Source: Sediminibacterium sp.
GTDB taxonomy: Bacteria; Bacteroidota; Bacteroidia; Chitinophagales; Chitinophagaceae
Direction: 5' to 3'
Assembly: GCA_023256555.1 (NCBI GenBank)
Contig: JALRFB010000037.1
Location: 1-7,838, forward strand
DNA length: 7,838 bases
The position numbers and the translations under genes are program-made. The notes under the pieces were generated by a model that searched no databases, was not told the origin of the DNA, and saw only the letters and a program-made list of their open reading frames with translations. The first letter of the stretch is position 1, and each line of letters opens with the position of its first letter. This document shows positions 1 to 5,655 of this stretch, piece after piece.

Positions 1-388
1 CGTAAGCAACACATTTTTCTTTTAATTCTTCTTTTGTCCATTCTGAATTAGGCAGATGAATATTTTTTGGGTCTATATCAATATGATCAAACAAATGACG
101 ATGCATAAAACTCCAATAACTCTGATAGGCGTTTCTTGGAATAGGATAGTACTCGTCTAAGTTTACGGTAACTACATTTTTGAAACTCAATCCTTCTTCT
201 TTATGCATTCGAACCAATTCCTTATATAACAGAATAGGAGTAGCGCCAGTAGCCATGCCCAAAACACATGGCAAATTTTGACCTTGTTTTTCTTTAATTA
301 AATGGGCAATTTGAGTTGCCAATGCATTAGAACCTTCAGTAGGGTTCTTATAAATTTTTACGGGAATCTTTTCAAATGATTCTAACAT
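1..388 (-). CDS. nagB: Glucosamine-6-phosphate deaminase, N-terminal 129 residues (runs off left edge)
   Basis: The product is predicted to convert glucosamine-6-phosphate to fructose-6-phosphate plus ammonia in the cytoplasm, linking amino-sugar breakdown to glycolysis. Visible family motifs are the phosphate-binding loop LGMATGATP (residues 43-51), the LVRMHKEEGLSFKNV segment (58-72), NLDEYYP (76-82) whose D78 aligns with the catalytic Asp72 of E. coli NagB, and SYWSFMHRHLFDHID (90-104). The ATG at 386-388 is a well-supported start because an in-frame TAA lies four codons upstream. The opening FEKIPVKIY followed by PTEG resembles the long (about 640-residue) Bacteroidota NagB proteins, which carry an extra C-terminal domain; that part lies outside the window, so the long form is inference. 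The gene lies 69 bp downstream of pyk on the same strand, behind the pyk terminator, so it probably has its own promoter. Confidence 0.93.
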   Translation of the reverse strand, partial: MLESFEKIPVKIYKNPTEGSNALATQIAHLIKEKQGQNLPCVLGMATGATPILLYKELVRMHKEEGLSFKNVVTVNLDEYYPIPRNAYQSYWSFMHRHLFDHIDIDPKNIHLPNSEWTKEELKEKCVAY

Positions 389-411
389 AGTAATGTTTTA
401 TTATTACGATA

Positions 412-419
412 TAAATATA
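412..419 (-). promoter_or_regulatory. Possible nagB promoter -7 box (imperfect)
   Basis: The minus strand reads TATATTTA, which misses the Bacteroidota -7 consensus TAnnTTTG only at the last base. It lies 23 bases before the nagB ATG, so a transcript would have a leader of roughly 18 nt. No TTG is found at the expected -33 distance, because that region is occupied by the pyk terminator hairpin. Weak call. Confidence 0.3.
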
Positions 420-422
420 CAT

Positions 423-452
423 AAAAAACGCCCCAATTTTAAGGAGCGTTTT
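423..452 (-). terminator. Intrinsic terminator of the pfkA-pyk operon
   Basis: On the minus strand, AAAACGCTCC pairs with GGGGCGTTTT around the 8-nt loop TTAAAATT, giving a 10-bp stem with one G-U wobble (arms at 443-452 and 425-434). The stem runs directly into a U tract (TTTTTT, 423-428). It begins 5 bp after the pyk stop codon. The mirror strand has a C-A mismatch in the stem, so the structure is better suited to minus-strand transcripts. Confidence 0.85.
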
Positions 453-457
453 AGTAT

Positions 458-1909
458 TTAATCTACTTTATTAATTTTGATCATATTCGTTGGCAAGTGT
501 AGCTTAATTGGTGTACTACCAGTATTTACTACAATATCTCCTTCTTTAACATATCCTTCTTTTTTCAAGATTTGAATTTGATCTGTAATAATTGCATCCA
601 AGCTTTCTTCCTTATCATAGTAGAATGCTTTAACACCCCAGCTTAATGATAATTGGTTCACCAAGCTTGCTTCTTTAGTGAAAACAAATAATGGAGATTT
701 AGGACGGAAGCTACTTAACATAAATGCTGTATAACCAGATTGTGTCATACCTACCAATGCTTGAGAACCACTATCGTCTGATAATCTACATGCGTTATAA
801 CACAATGCATCACTCAAGAAAGATGGAGAATGTGGTTGTGGCTTTAAATCTTCTGAACGATTGTATTTATATCCATTTTGTTCTACTTCAGAAATGATCT
901 TACGCATAGTTTCAATTACCAATACAGGGAATTGACCTGTTGCGGTTTCACCACTTAACATCACCGCGTCAGCTCCTTCAATTACCGCGTTAGCAACGTC
1001 TGTAATTTCTGAACGGTTTGGTTTTACACGATCAATCATTGATTCCATCATTTGAGTTGCCACAATTACGGGCTTGGCTCTATGTAAACACTTTCTGATT
1101 AATTCTTTTTGAATTAAAGGAATTTTCTCTACTGGTAATTCAACACCCAAGTCGCCGCGTGCAACCATGATGGCATCGCTTGCAATGATGATATCACGGA
1201 TATTAGTTAATGCTTCTGGCATTTCAATTTTAGCGATGATTTTAGATTTGCTGTTATTCTTGTTTAAGATCTCTCTTAACATTTCAATATCAGCCACTCT
1301 TTTTACAAAGCTTAATGCAACCCAGTCTAATTTTTCTTTGATTATAAATGCAGCATCTTCTAAATCTTTTTCAGTTAATGCAGGTAAAGAAATTTTAGTA
1401 TCAGGTAAGTTTAAACCTTTTTTAGAAGAAATGATACCTCCTAAAGAAACGACTACTTTTACATCTCCGTTAGGCTCTACACTTTTTACTTTTACTTCAA
1501 TTTTTCCATCATCAATCATAATAGTATTACCTACTACAACATCGCCAGCTAGGTTAGGGTAGGATACATAGATTTTTTCCATTGTACCAATACATTTGTC
1601 GTTTGACAAGGTTAGTACATCACCCACTTTCACATCCAATTTGTTATTTTCAATTTCTCCCACTCTTAATTTAGGACCTTGTAAATCGCCTAATATAGCA
1701 ACGCTACAACCTAATTCTTTATTGATGCCTCTAATATTATCAATGATTTTCTTTTTGTCTTCATGACTTCCATGAGAAAAGTTTAAACGAAACACATTCA
1801 CTCCTGCAATCACTAAAGCTTTTAATTGATCGTATGTTTCACATGCAGGACCAACTGTTGCAACAATCTTTGTTTTGTGGTGTGTTGGTTTGTAAGTTGT
1901 TTGACTCAT
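458..1909 (-). CDS. pyk: Pyruvate kinase
   Basis: The product catalyses phosphoenolpyruvate + ADP to pyruvate + ATP, the last step of glycolysis, in the cytoplasm. At 483 residues it has the usual family length. Visible landmarks: KTKIVATVGP (12-21), VFRLNFSHG with substrate-binding R41 (39-47), GDLQGPKLR (74-82), a B domain at about 85-170, IIAKIEMPEAL with the catalytic Lys at 227 and metal ligand E229, ARGDLGVELP with metal ligand D253, and ATQMMESM (284-291). The C-terminal regulatory domain (about 365-483) contains MTQSGYTA (388-395). Around the monovalent-cation site it has L76, Q77, K80 and V83, the pattern described for K+-independent pyruvate kinases. The ATG at 1907-1909 is preceded by an A-rich leader with no Shine-Dalgarno site. 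It is the second gene of an operon, 18 bp after pfkA, and is followed by a strong terminator. Confidence 0.97.
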   Translation of the reverse strand: MSQTTYKPTHHKTKIVATVGPACETYDQLKALVIAGVNVFRLNFSHGSHEDKKKIIDNIRGINKELGCSVAILGDLQGPKLRVGEIENNKLDVKVGDVLTLSNDKCIGTMEKIYVSYPNLAGDVVVGNTIMIDDGKIEVKVKSVEPNGDVKVVVSLGGIISSKKGLNLPDTKISLPALTEKDLEDAAFIIKEKLDWVALSFVKRVADIEMLREILNKNNSKSKIIAKIEMPEALTNIRDIIIASDAIMVARGDLGVELPVEKIPLIQKELIRKCLHRAKPVIVATQMMESMIDRVKPNRSEITDVANAVIEGADAVMLSGETATGQFPVLVIETMRKIISEVEQNGYKYNRSEDLKPQPHSPSFLSDALCYNACRLSDDSGSQALVGMTQSGYTAFMLSSFRPKSPLFVFTKEASLVNQLSLSWGVKAFYYDKEESLDAIITDQIQILKKEGYVKEGDIVVNTGSTPIKLHLPTNMIKINKVD

Positions 1910-1927
1910 TTTTATTTTATTGGGGAT

Positions 1928-2914
1928 TTAACTTGCTAATATTTTTACGATTTTCATCCACTCTTCAGATATTTTTTGTTTTGCTTTTACAGCATTATCT
2001 AGTGGAGTGTATTTTAATTTGTTGTCTTCGATACCTACCATCACATTATGTGTTCCATTTAATAAACATTCAACTGCATGGTAACCCATTCTACTGGCAA
2101 TCAATCTATCCAAACAACTTGGAGAACCACCTCTTTGAATATGACCTAGTATGCATACTCTGATATCTGCATTAGGTAATCTTTGTTTTAAGAAATCGCC
2201 CACCTGTGTACCGCCTCCAAATTCATCACCTTCCGCTACTACAACAAGGTTGACTAATTTTTTTCTTTTTTCTTTCTCAGTTAGAGAAGCAACTAAAGCT
2301 TCCATATCTGTTTTTGATTCTGGAATCAAAATATTTTCAGCGCCAGTTGCAATACCACTATGTAATGCAATGTATCCAGCATCTCTACCCATTACTTCTA
2401 CTACAAATAATCTGTCGTGAGCATCTGCAGTATCTCTAATTTTATCTATTGCTTCTACAGCTGTATTTACTGCAGTATCAAAACCTATCGTGAAATCAGA
2501 ACCTGCAATGTCTTTGTCGATTGTTCCAGGTAAACCTATACAAGGAATATCAAATTCGTTACTGAATTTTTGTGCCCCTTTAAAACTACCATCTCCACCT
2601 ATGACAACGATTCCGTCAATACCTCTTTTTTTAAGATTATTGTAGGCAATTTGACGTCCTTCTGGTGTAAAGAAATCTTTTGATCTAGCTGTTTTTAAAA
2701 TGGTACCGCCTCTTTGAATAATATTGCCTACCGATTTTGAGTCCATTTGAAAGATATCATCTTCAATCATTCCATTGTAGCCTCTTGTCACCCCAAATAC
2801 CTCCAAACCATGATAAATACCTGTTCTAACCACAGCTCTGATAGCGGCATTCATACCGGGGGCGTCTCCACCAGAAGTTAAAACGGCAATTTTGTTGACT
2901 TTTTTAGTAGACAT
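1928..2914 (-). CDS. pfkA: ATP-dependent 6-phosphofructokinase
   Basis: The product phosphorylates fructose-6-phosphate to fructose-1,6-bisphosphate, the committed step of glycolysis. It has 328 residues, close to the 320 of E. coli PfkA. Motifs: GGDAPGMNAA (15-24), IQRGGTILKTAR (66-77), GGDGS (106-110), PGTIDKD (129-135), MGRDAGYIAL (175-184) and HIQRGGSP (258-265). Gly109 after Asp108, and Gly130 in PGT, are the residues of ATP-using rather than PPi-using enzymes. D133 matches the catalytic base D127 of E. coli. The loop reads TIDKD where TIDND is the usual form, so K134 replaces a normally conserved Asn. R160, R168 and E193 align with allosteric or subunit-interface positions of E. coli PfkA. 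The gene heads an operon with pyk 18 bp downstream and has its own promoter box and a leader hairpin upstream. Confidence 0.97.
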   Translation of the reverse strand: MSTKKVNKIAVLTSGGDAPGMNAAIRAVVRTGIYHGLEVFGVTRGYNGMIEDDIFQMDSKSVGNIIQRGGTILKTARSKDFFTPEGRQIAYNNLKKRGIDGIVVIGGDGSFKGAQKFSNEFDIPCIGLPGTIDKDIAGSDFTIGFDTAVNTAVEAIDKIRDTADAHDRLFVVEVMGRDAGYIALHSGIATGAENILIPESKTDMEALVASLTEKEKRKKLVNLVVVAEGDEFGGGTQVGDFLKQRLPNADIRVCILGHIQRGGSPSCLDRLIASRMGYHAVECLLNGTHNVMVGIEDNKLKYTPLDNAVKAKQKISEEWMKIVKILAS

Positions 2915-2936
2915 AAATTTTGAGTTATTCTTTAAA

Positions 2937-2964
2937 GCATTGATTTACAATTATCAATCAATAC
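2937..2964 (-). other. Hairpin in the pfkA leader
   Basis: In the minus-strand transcript GTATTGATT pairs with AATCAATGC (9 bp including one G-U wobble) around a 10-nt loop GATAATTGTA. The arms lie at 2956-2964 and 2937-2945. If transcription starts about 5-7 nt after the -7 box at 2986-2993, the hairpin lies roughly 15-45 nt into the mRNA and 22 nt before the pfkA ATG. No U tract follows, so it is not an intrinsic terminator. A role in mRNA stability or translation is inference. Confidence 0.45.
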
Positions 2965-2985
2965 ACTATCGATTAAACGGAGCCA

Positions 2986-2993
2986 CAAATTTA
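2986..2993 (-). promoter_or_regulatory. Promoter -7 box for pfkA-pyk
   Basis: The minus strand reads TAAATTTG, a perfect match to the Bacteroidota -7 consensus TAnnTTTG, 71 bases before the pfkA ATG. No TTG occurs at the usual -33 distance; the nearest upstream TTG leaves a gap of only 12 bases. It sits in the 165-bp gap between the ABC-F stop and pfkA, which otherwise holds only the leader hairpin. Confidence 0.5.
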
Positions 2994-3079
2994 AACATTT
3001 GAAAGCAATTAACCGCTGAATAACTAAAATGTGGGTATTTTTCTGCTTTTTTACAAGCAAATGTTAGTTTTGGGTATAT

Positions 3080-5020
3080 CTATTTGGATTCTAGGGCTAC
3101 CAAATCATTGAAAGCCATCTCATATTCCTTATTCATAGATCGAATTAAAGCGTTTTTATCGTGATAAGCTTTTTCGATGTTTTTCAACTTTTCTGGGTTT
3201 GCATACATTGCTGGATCTGCCATTTGAACTTCGATCTCTGCTTTTTCTTTATTCAGTGTCTCTATATTCTGTTCTATTTGAGCAATGGCTTTTTGCAATT
3301 TTTGAATTTGCTTTTGCAAGTCCTTATCTATTGGACCAGCTGCCTTCACAGGTTCAACGGGTTTTTCTTCTTTAATTGGTTTGGCTTTTGGATTTTCTGG
3401 AGCATTGGCCTTTTGTTTAGCCATTCTTTCTTTCCATTCTACCCATTCATTATAGTCACCTTTGAATTCAATAATTTTTTTGTCTTCAATTTCCCAAATC
3501 TTGTTGGCAGTTTTAGAAATGAAGTAACGATCGTGACTGACTAAAATTATAGAGCCATCATATTTGGTTAAAGCTTCTGCTAATAATTCTACAGTGGCCA
3601 TATCCAAGTGGTTGGTAGGTTCATCCAACATTAAGAAATTAGCTTTACTAATAATGGTTTTGGTTAAAGCGACTCTTGCTTTTTCACCTCCACTTAATAT
3701 TTTAATTCTCTTGTCTACATCATCACCACCAAATAAGAAACATCCTAATAGCGCTCTTAATTCAAGATCGGTTTTTTTAGTACCGCATTCTTGCACTTCT
3801 TGTAAAATGGTATTGTTTAAGTTCAAAGATTCTAATTGGTGCTGAGCATAAAAACTTTCATCTACATTATGTCCCCAAACTCTTTCTCCTTCAAAACTTT
3901 CCATTCCTGCTACAATCCTTAGTAGGGTGGACTTTCCTTTACCATTGGCACCAATCAAAGCAATTTTATCACCTCTTTCAATTTCTGCAAAAGCGTTTTC
4001 TAAAATGGTTTGAGTAGGGTAGGTCTTTGAAATGCCTTTTAAGTCTACTAAAACTTTTCCAGGAGTTTTATCAACCGCGAAATTGATTTTAATATTTGGT
4101 CGCTCCAATTGAACATCTTCAATTACTTCTAATTTATCCAATCGTTTTTGAATAGATTGTGCTTGTGCGGCTTTAGAAGCTTTTGCTTTAAATCTTTCAA
4201 TAAATCTTTCTTGTTGACGAATATAATCTTGTTGATTCTCAAAAGCTCTTTGTTGAATTTCTATTCTTTGTACTTTTTCAACTTCATAGTATTCATAATC
4301 GCCTGTATAGAAATTCAATTGTTGTTGGTATACTTCTACAATTTTATTCACCATTTTATTTAAGAAGAATTTATCGTGACTTACAATCACTACACTTCCT
4401 TTATAATGCAATAAATATTTCTCCAACCATTCGATACTTGGTAAGTCCAAGTGGTTGGTAGGTTCATCCAATAATAATACATCTGGTGCTTGTAAAATCA
4501 TTTTAGCCAAAAGCACACGCATTCTCCAACCTCCACTAAATTCTTTATAAGGTCTAGTTAGATCGTTAGTGGTGAATCCAAGACCATGTAAAACTTCTTC
4601 GGCTTTATGATTAATATTATAACCATCTAATACATCAATCTCATGTAAAGCGTCAGTATATTTAATTAACAAATCATTGTCTTCCGGATTTGCTTCTAAT
4701 TCTTTTCCTAATTGTTCTACTTCTTTTTCTAATTCCCTAACTCTTTCAAAAGCGCCCAATGCCACTTCTGTTATAGTTTCATTGGTGTCAAAGCTTAATA
4801 AATCTTGGTGCAAATACCCAATGGTGGTGTCTTTTCCTTTTTCTACAGTCCCTTTTGAAGGGGTGTATTGACCCACTAATAATTTTAAGATAGTAGACTT
4901 TCCAGTTCCATTATATCCAATAAGGCCAATTCGCTCGCCTGGTTGAATATGCCAAGTGGCATCAGTGATGATGGCTCTTGCGCCAAATTCGAAGGTTACA
5001 TTTTGAAGGCCTATTAACAT
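3080..5020 (-). CDS. ABC-F family ATPase (YheS/YdiF-like ribosome-associated protein)
   Basis: This soluble tandem-ATPase protein (646 residues) has no membrane segments and belongs to the ABC-F family, whose members bind the ribosomal E site and modulate stalled or early elongation complexes. First cassette: Walker A GYNGTGKST (35-43), arm region about 92-150, signature FSGGWRMR (161-168), Walker B LLLDEPTNH (182-190), switch His215. The interdomain P-site linker (about 230-310) is helical, with the FIERFKAKASKAAQAQS run (273-289) typical of YheS/YdiF-like members. Second cassette: GANGKGKST (357-365), LSGGEKAR (442-449), LMLDEPTNH (463-471), His496. A Pro/Lys-rich linker (540-562) leads to a C-terminal coiled coil (about 565-640). 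Both catalytic Glu residues are present. The ATG at 5018-5020 is chosen over a TTG seven codons upstream because MLIGLQNVTFEFG is the normal family start and the TTG lies inside a promoter box. It is probably monocistronic. The exact subfamily, and any role in antibiotic resistance, cannot be decided here. Confidence 0.93.
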   Translation of the reverse strand: MLIGLQNVTFEFGARAIITDATWHIQPGERIGLIGYNGTGKSTILKLLVGQYTPSKGTVEKGKDTTIGYLHQDLLSFDTNETITEVALGAFERVRELEKEVEQLGKELEANPEDNDLLIKYTDALHEIDVLDGYNINHKAEEVLHGLGFTTNDLTRPYKEFSGGWRMRVLLAKMILQAPDVLLLDEPTNHLDLPSIEWLEKYLLHYKGSVVIVSHDKFFLNKMVNKIVEVYQQQLNFYTGDYEYYEVEKVQRIEIQQRAFENQQDYIRQQERFIERFKAKASKAAQAQSIQKRLDKLEVIEDVQLERPNIKINFAVDKTPGKVLVDLKGISKTYPTQTILENAFAEIERGDKIALIGANGKGKSTLLRIVAGMESFEGERVWGHNVDESFYAQHQLESLNLNNTILQEVQECGTKKTDLELRALLGCFLFGGDDVDKRIKILSGGEKARVALTKTIISKANFLMLDEPTNHLDMATVELLAEALTKYDGSIILVSHDRYFISKTANKIWEIEDKKIIEFKGDYNEWVEWKERMAKQKANAPENPKAKPIKEEKPVEPVKAAGPIDKDLQKQIQKLQKAIAQIEQNIETLNKEKAEIEVQMADPAMYANPEKLKNIEKAYHDKNALIRSMNKEYEMAFNDLVALESK

Positions 5021-5038
5021 ATCTTTATTTTCAGACCG

Positions 5039-5046
5039 CAAAGTTA
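5039..5046 (-). promoter_or_regulatory. Promoter -7 box for the ABC-F gene
   Basis: The minus strand reads TAACTTTG followed by C, a perfect TAnnTTTG match. It lies 18 bases upstream of the ATG at 5020, predicting a leader of about 12-14 nt. It overlaps the alternative upstream TTG start at 5039-5041, which argues against that start. No clear -33 TTG is seen. Confidence 0.55.
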
Positions 5047-5051
5047 GCGTC

Positions 5052-5079
5052 TTGGACTGTCTATTTATGCATAAATTTG
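5052..5079 (+). promoter_or_regulatory. Promoter for the lipoprotein gene (TTG and TAnnTTTG boxes)
   Basis: TAAATTTG at 5072-5079 is a perfect -7 box. A TTG at 5052-5054 lies 17 bases upstream, near but slightly short of the usual 19-20 base spacing to the -33 element. This makes it the best two-part promoter in the window. It is back to back with the ABC-F promoter box (5039-5046), giving a compact divergent promoter region. Confidence 0.5.
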
Positions 5080-5094
5080 AAAAAATTATTCCTA

Positions 5095-5649
5095 GTGAAA
5101 TATTTAATTGTCATTATTGCTGTTTTATTGATGGGTTGTGAAAACAATAATACCCTAAAAGAAGAAACCATATTATGGGAATTCCATCCTAAAAACCATC
5201 AAGACCAATGGGATCTTCAAGCATTTCAATTGGTCAATCAATATCAAGCAATTCAAAATAATATTTCGATGAATGATAGTTTGGTATTTAAATCAACTTT
5301 GCAACAGTTGATTAATACGACCGATACTTTATTGATACATTCAACAGCAAAAGATTCGCTCACGCAAAATATTTGGGTGTCAGGTTTACAAACCTTCAAA
5401 AACGAATTAGAGGCTTTGATGCTAGAAACTGAACCTACAGAAAAGCACACACAATTCAATATGTGTACGGTATCTTTCATCCATTTTTTAGCAGATATAG
5501 GATACACTAAAACCAATATCTATATATTTCAAAAACCGGATGAGGAAGATGCGTATTTCTGGTTTGGATCTACTAAAACAAGTAAAAATCCTTTTGATCC
5601 ATCTGATCGAAAAGAATACAATGCAAGTTTTACTTTGCAAGAACCTTAG
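5095..5649 (+). CDS. Small predicted lipoprotein, function unknown
   Basis: The product (184 residues from the GTG at 5095) begins with MKYLIVIIAVLLMGC, a short lipoprotein signal peptide whose lipobox LMGC puts the lipidated Cys at residue 15. It should be exported and anchored in the envelope; CENNN follows, with no obvious export-signal cluster. The rest looks helical, with segments at about 40-80 and 88-110, then a Cys124/His130 region and an aromatic-rich end (DAYFWFGSTKTSKNPF, 152-167). The layout of two helices ending in a W/F-x-x-x-K-x-x-x-NP-like motif faintly recalls DUF3347 proteins of Bacteroidota, but their Cys/His metal motif is not evident, so this is only a lead. The start is uncertain: an in-frame TTG at 5077 would add MKKLFL and also give a good signal peptide, but it overlaps the -7 box. 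The gene diverges from the ABC-F gene and converges on the next gene. Confidence 0.75.
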   Translation: MKYLIVIIAVLLMGCENNNTLKEETILWEFHPKNHQDQWDLQAFQLVNQYQAIQNNISMNDSLVFKSTLQQLINTTDTLLIHSTAKDSLTQNIWVSGLQTFKNELEALMLETEPTEKHTQFNMCTVSFIHFLADIGYTKTNIYIFQKPDEEDAYFWFGSTKTSKNPFDPSDRKEYNASFTLQEP

Positions 5650-5655
5650 TCTTTA

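Noticed and set aside
1167..1562. Plus-strand open frame opposite pyk
   Set aside because: It lies wholly inside the well-supported pyk gene on the other strand and has the composition of an antisense frame; no motifs.
1834..2163. Plus-strand open frame across the pyk-pfkA junction
   Set aside because: Antisense to two clear genes, no promoter box or family motif.
3041..3062. Inverted repeat TGCTT/AAGCA after the ABC-F stop as a terminator
   Set aside because: Only a 5-bp stem, and no U tract follows on the minus strand.
3161..3544. Plus-strand frame rich in Phe and Leu, looking like membrane segments
   Set aside because: It is the reverse complement of the Lys/Glu-rich coiled coil of the ABC-F protein, which produces false hydrophobic stretches.
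5021..5041. Seven-codon N-terminal extension of the ABC-F gene from a TTG
   Set aside because: TTG is a rare start, the extension MRSENKD is not a family feature, and it overlaps a perfect promoter box.
4978..5094. N-terminal extension of the lipoprotein gene back to a TTG at 4978
   Set aside because: It would overlap the ABC-F coding start, bury the signal peptide in the interior, and precede the likely promoter.
5067..5141. Short plus-strand frame of 24 codons (MHKFEKII...) overlapping the lipoprotein start
   Set aside because: No recognisable features and it starts upstream of the predicted transcription start. Kept only as a possible hint of a frameshift.
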